Part shown: piece after piece, positions 54,447-63,188 of the stretch
How positions within the stretch are numbered: position 1 is the stretch's first letter
Layout of the letters: each line of letters opens with the position of its first letter
DNA from: Moellerella sp963519845
GTDB lineage: Bacteria > Pseudomonadota > Gammaproteobacteria > Enterobacterales > Enterobacteriaceae
Assembly: GCA_963519845.1 (NCBI GenBank)
Contig: CAUQNX010000005.1
Location: 62,001 to 126,000 of the forward strand
Direction of reading: 5' to 3'
DNA length: 64,000 bases
Program-made: the position numbers and the translations under genes
Notes under the pieces: model-generated
What the model was told of the DNA's origin: nothing
Seen by the model: the letters and a program-made list of their open reading frames with translations, nothing else
The model's database searches: none

Positions 54447-54473
54447 AAGATTAACAACTTTGGGAGAGATATT

Positions 54474-55361
54474 ATGCAATTACGTTTTTTATCCGCTTGG
54501 TCAACTATTCCTGAACAATTACAATCTATTCTTCAGCCAATATTCGATCAACCCGACTTCTCATCCATGCTGACTGCAGAACAGGCTGAGCAAATAAAAA
54601 GCCACTGCCAATATAGCGATGATGAACTCGCATTTGCGCTGTTACCCCTAGCGGCAGCCTGTGCTATCACCCCCGTATCTCATTTCAATGTCGGTGCTAT
54701 CGCTCGCGGTATCAGTGGAAATATCTACTTTGGTGCCAACATGGAGTTCCTGCAATCGCCACTGCAACAATCAGTGCATGCTGAGCAGAGCGCCATTACT
54801 CACGCTTGGTTGAGAGGCGAAAAGCAGCTTGTGTCTATTACAGTAAACTACTCTCCTTGCGGACATTGCCGCCAATTTATGAATGAGTTGCGTGGTAATA
54901 GCGAGTTGCAAATCCATCTGCCGGGTCGCGATGTGGCCAAATTGCATGATTATCTGCCTTACGCATTTGGTCCCACAGACTTGAATATCTCCACTCTATT
55001 AATGGACAGCGTCGATCAGGGCTATAGTCTAGAAAGTGATGATGTTTTAGTCAAAATGGCTTTAGCCGCAGCCAATCGCTCTCATGCGCCTTACAGTGAA
55101 TCCTATAGCGGAATTGCACTACAACATGAAGATGGCTCATTTTTTATTGGTCAATATGCTGAAAATGCTGCTTTTAATCCAAGCTTTCCGCCATTGCAAG
55201 CCGCTTTAGTGCTAATGAATCTATCAGGTAAAGGCTTAGATCAGATCAAAAGAGCCGTTTTGGTCGAAGGAAAAGAGAGTATTGTATCCCAGTGGGTAGA
55301 GACCGAAAATGTATTGAAAAATTTAGGCTGTCAGCAAATAGAATTACATCACTTCGCCTAA
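54474..55361 (+). CDS. cdd: Cytidine deaminase
   Basis: Deaminates cytidine and deoxycytidine. 295 aa, the long enterobacterial form with a catalytic and a degenerate C-terminal deaminase domain. Zinc and catalytic residues are in SVHAEQSA (His, Glu) and SPCGHCRQF (two Cys); FNVGAIARG is the substrate region. GGGAGA precedes the ATG. Same order after yohJK as in E. coli. Confidence 0.96.
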   Translation: MQLRFLSAWSTIPEQLQSILQPIFDQPDFSSMLTAEQAEQIKSHCQYSDDELAFALLPLAAACAITPVSHFNVGAIARGISGNIYFGANMEFLQSPLQQSVHAEQSAITHAWLRGEKQLVSITVNYSPCGHCRQFMNELRGNSELQIHLPGRDVAKLHDYLPYAFGPTDLNISTLLMDSVDQGYSLESDDVLVKMALAAANRSHAPYSESYSGIALQHEDGSFFIGQYAENAAFNPSFPPLQAALVLMNLSGKGLDQIKRAVLVEGKESIVSQWVETENVLKNLGCQQIELHHFA

Positions 55362-55380
55362 TTTAAATTATTTTAATCAA

Positions 55381-55416
55381 AAAAGCCGCCTATCTAACAT
55401 AGGCGGCTTTTTTTTA
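55381..55416 (+). terminator. Terminator of cdd
   Basis: Stem AAAAGCCGCCTA (55381-55392) with TAGGCGGCTTTT (55400-55411), followed by more Ts. It begins 19 bases after the stop codon. Confidence 0.93.
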
Positions 55417-55585
55417 TCTAATTATTTTCAAAATAATGTTATTTTAAATCTATTATTTATCATATGGATAAATATTTAAACATACTATTTAACGTTTCTT
55501 TATCAACTATCACTGTACATATTTTTTCTTTCTCTTAGGATCTATATGAAACAGTTTTTTTTATTCGCCGAAGAGTGATTATTCA

Positions 55586-57283
55586 ATGGAACTTGAACAC
55601 GAAAGTAAACGCCCTCTGTATATTCCTTATGCAGGCCCGATCCTACTTGAATTCCCATTATTGAACAAAGGTAGTGCTTTCTCTGAAGAAGAGCGCGCTA
55701 ACTTTAACTTGCATGGTCTATTGCCCGAGCAAGTTGAAACGATTGAAGAGCAGGTTGAACGTGCTTATCGCCAGCTACTTGATTTCAAAAACGATATCGA
55801 TAAACACATCTATCTAAGAAATATCCAAGACACCAACGAAACCCTTTTTTATCGTCTTGTGGACGAACATTTGACGGAGGTTATGCCCGTCATCTATACA
55901 CCAACTGTTGGTGAAGCTTGTGAGCATTTCTCAGATATCTATCGCCGTGCCCGTGGATTATTTATCTCCTATCCAAATCGCGCCTATATCGATGATATGC
56001 TACAAAATGCCACCAAACAGAACGTTAAAGTCATTGTCGTCACCGACGGTGAACGTATTCTGGGATTGGGTGACCAAGGCATCGGTGGTATGGGTATTCC
56101 AATTGGTAAACTCTCACTCTATACCGCTTGTGGTGGGATTAGCCCTGCATATACCTTGCCTGTAGTACTGGATGTCGGAACAAATAATCCGCAGCGCCTA
56201 AACGATCCCCTGTATATGGGATGGCGCCACCCACGTATTACCGCGGAAGAGTATAGCGAGTTTGTTGATGAATTCGTGCAGGCAGTTAAGCGCCGCTGGC
56301 CAAATGTTCTACTGCAATTCGAAGATTTCGCACAGAAAAATGCAATGCCGCTGTTAACCAAATATCGTGATGAGCTCTGCTGCTTTAATGATGATATTCA
56401 AGGTACCGCTTCTGTTACTTTGGGTAGCCTAATTGCCGCAAGTCATGCCGCTGGCCGTCAATTGAAAGATCAGTGCGTCACTTTCTTAGGCGCGGGATCA
56501 GCCGGCTGTGGTATCGCCGAGCAAATTATTGCCCAGATGAAATCAGAAGGATTAAGTGAGCAAGAAGCTCGCTCACGCATTTTCATGGTTGACCGCTTTG
56601 GTTTATTAACTGATAAGTTACCCAACCTACTAGATTTCCAAAGTAAACTCATCCAAAACAGTGAAAACCTTGCCGACTGGGATGCACAAACAGATGCGAT
56701 CTCTCTGCTCGAAGTAGTACGTAATGCCAAACCAACCGTATTGATCGGGGTTTCAGGCCAAGCGGGCTTATTCACTGAAGAAATCATTAAAGAGATGCAT
56801 AAACATTGTCCACGCCCAATTGTGATGCCACTCTCTAACCCAACATCACGCGTTGAAGCTCGCCCAGAAGATATTATCAGCTGGACCGATGGCCAAGCAC
56901 TAGTGGCGACAGGTAGCCCATTCTCTCCTGTAATGCATAAAGAGAAAATCTACCCTATTGCTCAGTGTAACAACTCCTATATTTTCCCAGGAATTGGTTT
57001 AGGGGTGATAGCATCGGGTGCTAAGCGTGTGACTGATGGTATGTTGATGGTAGCGAGTCGTGCATTAGCAGACTGCTCACCGCTCGCTAAACAGGGTGAA
57101 GGCTCTCTGCTGCCTCTACTGGATGATATTCAAGAGGTTTCACGTAAGATTGCTAAACAAGTTGCGAAACAAGCTCAGGTTGAAGGTGTTGCGACAGTAA
57201 CTTCAGATAAGGCTCTTGATGAAGCGATTGAGAGTAATTTCTGGAAACCAGAGTACCGTGTTTATAAGCGTACTTCGTTTTAA
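55586..57283 (+). CDS. maeA: NAD-dependent malic enzyme
   Basis: Oxidative decarboxylation of malate to pyruvate and CO2 with NAD+. 565 aa, equal to E. coli MaeA. YTPTVGEACEHFSDIYRR, VVTDGERILGLGDQGIGGMGI, FNDDIQGTASVTLG, and the dinucleotide motif FLGAGSAGCGIAEQI are diagnostic. The start at 55586 gives the exact family length. A monocistronic unit between two terminators. Confidence 0.96.
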   Translation: MELEHESKRPLYIPYAGPILLEFPLLNKGSAFSEEERANFNLHGLLPEQVETIEEQVERAYRQLLDFKNDIDKHIYLRNIQDTNETLFYRLVDEHLTEVMPVIYTPTVGEACEHFSDIYRRARGLFISYPNRAYIDDMLQNATKQNVKVIVVTDGERILGLGDQGIGGMGIPIGKLSLYTACGGISPAYTLPVVLDVGTNNPQRLNDPLYMGWRHPRITAEEYSEFVDEFVQAVKRRWPNVLLQFEDFAQKNAMPLLTKYRDELCCFNDDIQGTASVTLGSLIAASHAAGRQLKDQCVTFLGAGSAGCGIAEQIIAQMKSEGLSEQEARSRIFMVDRFGLLTDKLPNLLDFQSKLIQNSENLADWDAQTDAISLLEVVRNAKPTVLIGVSGQAGLFTEEIIKEMHKHCPRPIVMPLSNPTSRVEARPEDIISWTDGQALVATGSPFSPVMHKEKIYPIAQCNNSYIFPGIGLGVIASGAKRVTDGMLMVASRALADCSPLAKQGEGSLLPLLDDIQEVSRKIAKQVAKQAQVEGVATVTSDKALDEAIESNFWKPEYRVYKRTSF

Positions 57284-57324
57284 TTTATAATATTCAGCCT
57301 GCACATTTATGTGTAATCTAAGCT

Positions 57325-57356
57325 AAAAAGCACACAGTTATATCGTGTGCTTTTTT
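57325..57356 (+). terminator. Terminator of maeA
   Basis: Eleven-base-pair stem AAAAAGCACAC (57325-57335) with GTGTGCTTTTT (57345-57355) and a trailing T run, 41 bases past the stop codon. Confidence 0.92.
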
Positions 57357-57536
57357 ATTATCACTACCTTAATACTCGAGCATTTTACTTGATAGATGCT
57401 ATATAACTTTAACTTAATTAAACATTGTAATATATAAAAAATCACTTATTGATTTAAATTAACATATCATTTAATTGGTTTTTTAGGCTAAATACTATAA
57501 ACAATAGAGTGAAACCATCAATGAACGGATATTAAA

Positions 57537-58930
57537 ATGAAAACAACACCTGAACCATTTAAAATAAAAATGATAGAGGATATATATAAATCCAATATAG
57601 AAGAAAGAAATATTTATTAGAAGCTGGTTATAATCCTTTTTTACTTAATAGCCGCCATGTTTATATCGATTTATTAACCGATTCTGGAACTAGTGCGATG
57701 AGTGATAAACAGTGGGCTGGAATGATGAGAGGTGATGAATCGTATGCAGGATCTGCCAACTATTATTATTTACAGAAACAAGTGAAGAAATATTTCAACT
57801 ATGAATATACCTTACCTACTCACCAAGGGCGAGGGGCTGAAAAAATATTATTTCCAGTATTAATCGATACTAAAAAAAATCAAGGAATAAAAAAACCATT
57901 ATTTATCTCTAACTATCATTTTGATACCACAACTGCACATGTTGAAAATAATGGCGCCAAAGCGATTAATATTGTCATCGATGAAGCATTAGATACAGAA
58001 AAATATTATCCTTGGAAGGGTAACTTTGATTTGGATAAATTAAAATCACTTATTAAGAGTGATAAAGAAAATATTGCAGCCATTGTTATAACTATTACAT
58101 GCAATAGTGTTGGAGGACAACCCGTCTCCTTAAATAATATGAAGTCAGTCTATAAATTGGCAAAATCAAATAATATTCCCGTTATTATTGATGCCGCTCG
58201 TTTTAGCGAAAATGCCTGGTTTATTAAACAACGTGAAGCCGCATATCAAAATCAGCCACTAACCAAAATTGTCAAAGAGATGTTTGAATGCGGTGACATA
58301 ATGACAATCTCTGGCAAAAAAGATTTGTTAGTCAATATCGGCGGTTTTTGTAGTTTTCGCTCTGATAAAGCACTTTATGAAAAAGTCAGTTCACACTGTA
58401 TTCTCAATGAAGGATTTATGACTTATGGTGGAATGGCTGGAAGAGATATTCAAGCCATGGCAATTGGCATTGAAGAAGCGATTAATGAGGAGTATTTAAC
58501 CTATCGTATCGCACAAGTGCAATATTTGGGTGAAACAATCCGTGCTGCAGGAATTCCTATTCAGTATCCTGTTGGTGGACATGCGGTATTTATTGACGCA
58601 GGTAAATTTCTTCCCCATATTCCAGCGGAACAATTCCCAGCATTAGCACTTAATAATGCACTTTATCTAGAATCAGGCGTTAGAGGCGTTGAAGTTGGTT
58701 CATTATTAGCAGGGCGAGATCCCGAAACCCATCAACAAAAAGCGGTTAGTCTCGAATTACTCCGACTGGCAATACCTCGACGAGTCTATACTCGCGACCA
58801 TATAGACTATATTATTGATGGAATTATAGCGCTCAAATCCCAAATTCCCCATATTAAAGGATTAGAATTTACTTATGAGCCTCCTGTATTACGTCATTTT
58901 ACCGCAGGTTTTAAACCTGTATCCGCATAA
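57537..58930 (+). pseudogene. Tryptophanase/tyrosine phenol-lyase family PLP enzyme, frameshifted near its start
   Basis: Beta-eliminating lyase of the TnaA/TPL family. The natural start (ATG 57537, MKTTPEPFKIKMIE) runs into TAG at 57618. The rest continues in another frame (EAGYNPFLLNSRHVYIDLLT from 57620). Spacing to homologues implies loss of one base in the A-rich run near 57601-57613. The intact ORF begins only at 57698 (410 aa) and lacks about 55 residues. The PLP-lysine motif SGKKD (K208 of that ORF), THQGRG and GGHAVFIDAGK are intact. AMSDKQWAGMMRGDE and SGKKDLLVNIGG are TPL-like. Substrate determinants are TnaA-like: Asp76, Val333 where TPL has Arg381, His400 and a long loop after THQGRG. 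A sequencing error could restore it. Confidence 0.78.
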
Positions 58931-58938
58931 ATTTATAA

Positions 58939-59721
58939 TTATGATATAAATAAATTAGCTGTCATCATCACCGCACTACATAAAATAAGCAATAGTGTGG
59001 TGTATTGAAACACTCGCTCAGATAAATGTAGAAGTAGATATTTAGCCAGCGGCATAACAATTAATGCGCCCGCACAAAGTATCAGTGCAAGTTTAACATC
59101 GGTATAGCCCTCTTGCGCGTAAGCTAATGCCGAAGAGCCTGATAATACTGTGGTCACAAAAATAGAGGTGCCGATAGCCTGTTTAATATTCAACTGCATA
59201 TAACGCAACAATAAGGGGAGCACAACCACCCCGCCTCCTACGCCCGTCGCCCCTAAAACAATCCCCGCCATCACCGCTGGAAACCAGAGTGACTTAATAT
59301 TATTACTGCTATTTTTTGCCACTTTAATCGGCGATTCAAAAAACATACGGTGAACAAATAGATAGAGTGAAAAGAGTATCGCCGCAGCAACTAAACCATT
59401 AATTCCCCACTCAACCTGTTGGCGATATTCAGCTAAGCCACTTAACCAAGCCACCAGTAGACTGGCTAAAAAAGTGCTGGGTAGCATAATAGCCAATACC
59501 GTCATCGCTCCTTTTATGGGGATATTACCCAATTTAAAGTGCATATAAGATGAAGATATTTTCATCAACATAGAGAGGAAATTAGCCGTTGCCACTGCAA
59601 CCAGAGCATTTAAGCCAAAAAAGTAAGTGAGAATAGGTAACACTATGACTCCACCACCCACACCTGTTGTACTGATGATCAAACCAACAATAGCGCCGAC
59701 AACCAGCTCAGTGACGATCAT
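58939..59721 (-). CDS. TauE/SafE-family sulfite/anion permease
   Basis: 260 aa with about eight membrane helices arranged as two related halves, each with the family motif (TTGVGGGVIVLPIL near the start and GATGVGGGVVVLPLL in the middle). Members move sulfite, sulfonate or other organic anions out of the cell. Substrate unknown here. It starts two bases after the murR stop and is probably the last gene of the murQ-murP-murR transcript, which links it loosely to amino sugar use. Confidence 0.88.
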   Translation of the reverse strand: MIVTELVVGAIVGLIISTTGVGGGVIVLPILTYFFGLNALVAVATANFLSMLMKISSSYMHFKLGNIPIKGAMTVLAIMLPSTFLASLLVAWLSGLAEYRQQVEWGINGLVAAAILFSLYLFVHRMFFESPIKVAKNSSNNIKSLWFPAVMAGIVLGATGVGGGVVVLPLLLRYMQLNIKQAIGTSIFVTTVLSGSSALAYAQEGYTDVKLALILCAGALIVMPLAKYLLLHLSERVFQYTTLLLILCSAVMMTANLFIS

Positions 59722-59723
59722 TA

Positions 59724-60569
59724 TTATTTTATTCCTCGTAACACAGCTTGGCGGCCTTTTGATAAGGCTAAATCTGCACTCTCACCTGCTAATGTCAGAT
59801 ATTTAAAATAGAGGGCATCAAAGGTCACCATTTGCAGTACCTGAGGCGTAATAATCCCCACTTGTTGATGCTGTTCATCATAGAAATAGGGTAACGAGAA
59901 TTGTGCGATACGCGTGGCATCATCTTGACCAAAACGGGTTAATGCCACTGTGATACTACCATTATCATTGGCCGCTTTTAACATGCTATTAATTTCAGTC
60001 GTATTGCCACGGGCAGTGACTGCAATGGCCAGATCTTGGTGACTTAAGTTTGCCGCATAAGCTAATTGGAGATGAAGGTCGGGACTAAATAGCACTGATT
60101 TATTTACTCGAATCAATTTATGAAAGATATCACTAGCCACAATCGCCGATGAGCCTATACCAAAGAGTACAATGCGCTTGGCTCTCAACATCTGCTCTGC
60201 GACCTGATCAACTACTTCAGGTTGCAGTAAATCGAGTGATTTCTCGATAGCAGAAGTAAATAGCGTTCTAGTTTTGGCGATAATCTGTTCTGTATTATCT
60301 TTGCGGCTTAAATCACCGTATAGGGTTTCGGCTTTCTGCTGCTTCTCTTCCGAAAGATAATCGAGCTTAAATTCAGGATAGCCACGATAGCCCATTTGAC
60401 GCGAAAATCGGATCACTGAGGCACTACTTACACCAGCCAGTGTAGCAAGTTCCACAGCATTCATTGAGACGAGATTGTCCTTACTCTCCAACAGAAAGCG
60501 AGCTAAACGCTGTTCAGTTCCCTTACCTAGGGTCAATAAACTTTCCAATTTGGCCGTCAATGTAGACAT
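59724..60569 (-). CDS. murR: MurR/RpiR-family transcriptional regulator
   Basis: 281 aa. An N-terminal helix-turn-helix (about 1-75; ELATLAGVSSASVIRFSRQ is the recognition region) and a C-terminal SIS sugar-phosphate domain (about 125-255; VLFGIGSSAIVASDI, LAIAVTARGNTTE). In E. coli MurR represses murQP and is released by MurNAc-6-phosphate. Here murR lies downstream of murP on the same strand; E. coli murR is divergent from murQ. A palindromic operator candidate lies before murQ. Confidence 0.9.
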   Translation of the reverse strand: MSTLTAKLESLLTLGKGTEQRLARFLLESKDNLVSMNAVELATLAGVSSASVIRFSRQMGYRGYPEFKLDYLSEEKQQKAETLYGDLSRKDNTEQIIAKTRTLFTSAIEKSLDLLQPEVVDQVAEQMLRAKRIVLFGIGSSAIVASDIFHKLIRVNKSVLFSPDLHLQLAYAANLSHQDLAIAVTARGNTTEINSMLKAANDNGSITVALTRFGQDDATRIAQFSLPYFYDEQHQQVGIITPQVLQMVTFDALYFKYLTLAGESADLALSKGRQAVLRGIK

Positions 60570-60592
60570 GGCTATCCCCTTATCCTTTAAGA

Positions 60593-61951
60593 TTATTTCT
60601 CTGGATCATTAAATCCAATGATCATACTGGCAATAAAACCGACCACCCAAGCGCCAACAACCGCAATAAGGAAATCAATAATTTGTCCATCGCCAACGAG
60701 GGGTATCAATGAGAGACCCGCCGTACCAAATGGAATAATAATACCGACTTTGAAGAAGGCCATCAAAGCACCGCCTGCGGCACCACCGATACAGCCAGCA
60801 ATAAATGGTTTTCCAAGCGGCAATGATACACCAAATAGTAAGGGTTCGCCGACGCCAAATATACCGACAGGGAGTGCACCCATTAATGTTTTCTTCAAGC
60901 GCGCATTTTTAGTACGTAACAACACCCAAAAACATGAGCCCACTTGCCCCATACCGCCCATCGCTAAGATTGGGAATAGGTAGTTTAATCCAAAAGTTTG
61001 TAAAATTTCTGCGTGGATAGGGATCAGGCCTTGGTGTAAACCCGTTAACAGTAAGAATAAGAAGCTACCGCCTAATAGACCACCCGTCGCTATTGCACCG
61101 CCCCCATCATTCAGTAAAGCAACAGAAACTCCCTGCGCTAATATCTGATTAAGATAGTGACCCGCAGGTTGAAATATAATAATCGCCACAAATGCAGAGA
61201 CTAAAATAGTGACAAATGGAGTCAATATCAGATCTAAACTTTCGCGAATAATACTGCGGAACCAAATTTCAAATTTAGATGAGAAAACAACGACCATTAA
61301 TACCGCGAAAATACCGCCGCTATTAGGCTGTAATTTATCGCCAAATAGCGTGATATCCGCCAGACCGGGCATGGCAAGCAATCCTGCCATCACAGCACCA
61401 ATAGAGGTTGATGCCCCCAGCTCTTTGGCTGTATTCATACCAATCATAATTGAAAGATAAACAAATACCGAGCTACCAATTAACTTTAATAATTTAAAGA
61501 GTTCAGGATATTGCTCAACCACACCCGGCGCAGTCAATCTGATAATATTCAATAACCCCATAATCAAACCACAGCCGATCAATGCGGGTATCGTTGGCAC
61601 AAAAATCGCCGCTAAGGTATTTAACATTCGACGAATAGAAAAACCTTTTTTTACGACTTCTGTTGGCGCCTCATCCTGAGCTCCACTCTGCTGCATCCGT
61701 TTATTCATCACAGAGAACACTTTAGCGGCGGTGCCCATTCCAACGATAACTTGATGCTGTTCACCGTTAAAAACCACCCCTTTGACACCTTCGACGCTTT
61801 TTAAAGCCTCAGCATTAAATTTTGTATTATCTTTTAGAATCAAACGAATTCGCGTCATACAATGAGTCAATGTAGCAACGTTTTCAAATCCACCCGCTTG
61901 TTTTTCTATCTCTTTTGCTAATATCTCAAGGTGTTCTATTTTATTAGCCAT
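60593..61951 (-). CDS. murP: PTS N-acetylmuramic acid-specific EIIBC component MurP
   Basis: Membrane transporter that takes up and phosphorylates MurNAc with EIIA-Glc. 452 aa from the ATG at 61951, chosen for AGGGGAATAAT before it and MANKIEHLEI at the start of the EIIB fold; the frame is open to 62017. Phosphorylated Cys is C31 in THCMTRIRL. The EIIC domain (about 105-450) has some ten helices and the LFGVSLPLGKPF-type GEPLLFGV motif. It follows murQ by 75 bases, which supports MurNAc as the substrate. Confidence 0.9.
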   Translation of the reverse strand: MANKIEHLEILAKEIEKQAGGFENVATLTHCMTRIRLILKDNTKFNAEALKSVEGVKGVVFNGEQHQVIVGMGTAAKVFSVMNKRMQQSGAQDEAPTEVVKKGFSIRRMLNTLAAIFVPTIPALIGCGLIMGLLNIIRLTAPGVVEQYPELFKLLKLIGSSVFVYLSIMIGMNTAKELGASTSIGAVMAGLLAMPGLADITLFGDKLQPNSGGIFAVLMVVVFSSKFEIWFRSIIRESLDLILTPFVTILVSAFVAIIIFQPAGHYLNQILAQGVSVALLNDGGGAIATGGLLGGSFLFLLLTGLHQGLIPIHAEILQTFGLNYLFPILAMGGMGQVGSCFWVLLRTKNARLKKTLMGALPVGIFGVGEPLLFGVSLPLGKPFIAGCIGGAAGGALMAFFKVGIIIPFGTAGLSLIPLVGDGQIIDFLIAVVGAWVVGFIASMIIGFNDPEK

Positions 61952-62026
61952 ATTATTCCCCTGATGTTGGCTGATACTCATCTGGATGTCAGTTGCTGTA
62001 ATAATCTGACATCGCATAACTGGTGT

Positions 62027-62947
62027 TTAACGATACAAATTAATTTGTGAATTCAGAGACATATTGGGATGACGTTCAGCAATCTGTACGGCGGTTTCTG
62101 CGCTGATTTTAAGTTCATACATCAGAATCGCTTTACGAGGATGATAATCGACCATTTCTAATAATTCGGCCGCCTTATGCTCTTCGATACCACAGATTTC
62201 ACTGACAATACGCTCCGCTCGGCGGCGTAATTTATAATTATTGGCAACTACATCAATCATTAGATTGGTGTGAACCTTACCGAGACTTGCCATAACACTG
62301 GTGCTGATCATGCCCAGCATCATTTTTTGTGCAGTACCACTTTTCATTCTGGTTGAACCTGAAAGCACTTCTGGACCCACATCCGGCGTGATAGACATCT
62401 GAGCCATTTCGCTCATAGGCCCTTTTCCTCTGGTGGTCATTGCAATCGTGAGCGCACCAATTTCGTTACCATATTTGATAGCTGAAAGAGTAAAAGGAGT
62501 GCGTCCACTAGCTGCAATTCCCATAATCACGTCATTGCAGGTCACTCCACGCTCACGCAATGTTTGAACTGAAGCTTGTTCTGAATCTTCAATATCTTCG
62601 ACGGCTTGCAACATGGCATCTTGTCCACCAGCAATAATCGATTGCACTATTGTAGGTAGAGTGCCAAAAGTCGGCGGACACTCTGCGCTGTCTAACACTG
62701 CCAGCCGCCCACTGGTTCCCGCACCAACATAAAATAGGCGCCCGCCCTTCTTTAATCGCTCGGCAATTGCATCGACAACAAGAGCAATCTCAGGCAAAGC
62801 AGCTTGTAGGCATAATGCGACTGTCATATCTGCTTGGTTGATCATCGCTAATCTGGCTTGAGTATCGAGTTGGGAAAAATCGCGACTTTCTTGATTTAGC
62901 TCACCCTGTAAACAAGCTGAAAGATTTTTTTCTTCTACTGATCTCAT
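62027..62947 (-). CDS. murQ: N-acetylmuramic acid 6-phosphate etherase
   Basis: Cytoplasmic enzyme that cleaves the lactyl ether of MurNAc-6-P to give GlcNAc-6-P and D-lactate, part of cell-wall recycling. 306 aa (E. coli 298). The SIS domain carries LFYVGAGTSGRLAVLDSAE with the catalytic Glu, IMGIAASGRTPF and GPEVLSGSTRMKSGTAQK. The C-terminal helical part ends in NSQINLYR. AAGGATAGG precedes the ATG. Confidence 0.95.
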   Translation of the reverse strand: MRSVEEKNLSACLQGELNQESRDFSQLDTQARLAMINQADMTVALCLQAALPEIALVVDAIAERLKKGGRLFYVGAGTSGRLAVLDSAECPPTFGTLPTIVQSIIAGGQDAMLQAVEDIEDSEQASVQTLRERGVTCNDVIMGIAASGRTPFTLSAIKYGNEIGALTIAMTTRGKGPMSEMAQMSITPDVGPEVLSGSTRMKSGTAQKMMLGMISTSVMASLGKVHTNLMIDVVANNYKLRRRAERIVSEICGIEEHKAAELLEMVDYHPRKAILMYELKISAETAVQIAERHPNMSLNSQINLYR

Positions 62948-62962
62948 TATGCCTATCCTTAT

Positions 62963-62977
62963 TGAAATTATATTTCA
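62963..62977 (-). promoter_or_regulatory. Candidate MurR operator before murQ
   Basis: Perfect palindrome TGAAAT-TAT-ATTTCA, 15 bases upstream of the murQ start. RpiR/MurR-type regulators bind short A/T-rich inverted repeats of this kind. Placement at the promoter/start region fits repression. Assigned from position and symmetry. Confidence 0.45.
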
Positions 62978-63044
62978 CAACTCACATTAAGTAATGTAAT
63001 ACCATTTCAAATAAAAACCGAGCAAATAAGTATAAATAAATTGA

Positions 63045-63066
63045 TTACGTGATTAAGATCACGAAA
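63045..63066 (-). promoter_or_regulatory. CRP-like site upstream of murQ
   Basis: CGTGA-TTAAGA-TCACG (63048-63063) is a perfect palindrome and keeps eight of ten CRP core bases. It is centred about 108 bases upstream of the murQ start. E. coli murQP expression depends on CRP-cAMP. Confidence 0.55.
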
Positions 63067-63188
63067 CAAATTACTCAGATATAAAATTAATATGAAATAA
63101 CAATAGGATAAGTTTATTAAATCCAGCTTCGATTTTTTTATTAAGCCATCAAAGCTGGATAAGATGAGATAAGTGCTTATTTCACCGG

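Noticed and set aside
54295..54573. 92-codon plus-strand ORF between yohK and cdd
   Set aside because: It runs through the yohK terminator, the cdd promoter and the cdd start in a different frame.
57594..57620. Programmed ribosomal frameshift in the lyase gene
   Set aside because: No classical slippery heptamer in the right phase and no obvious downstream structure. A one-base loss in the A-rich run explains the pattern more simply.
63121..63160. Inverted repeat ATCCAGCTT/AAGCTGGAT after the CBM9-like gene as a terminator
   Set aside because: Arms are 9 bp with a 22-base loop and no T run in the direction of transcription, so a terminator is not supported; it may be incidental.
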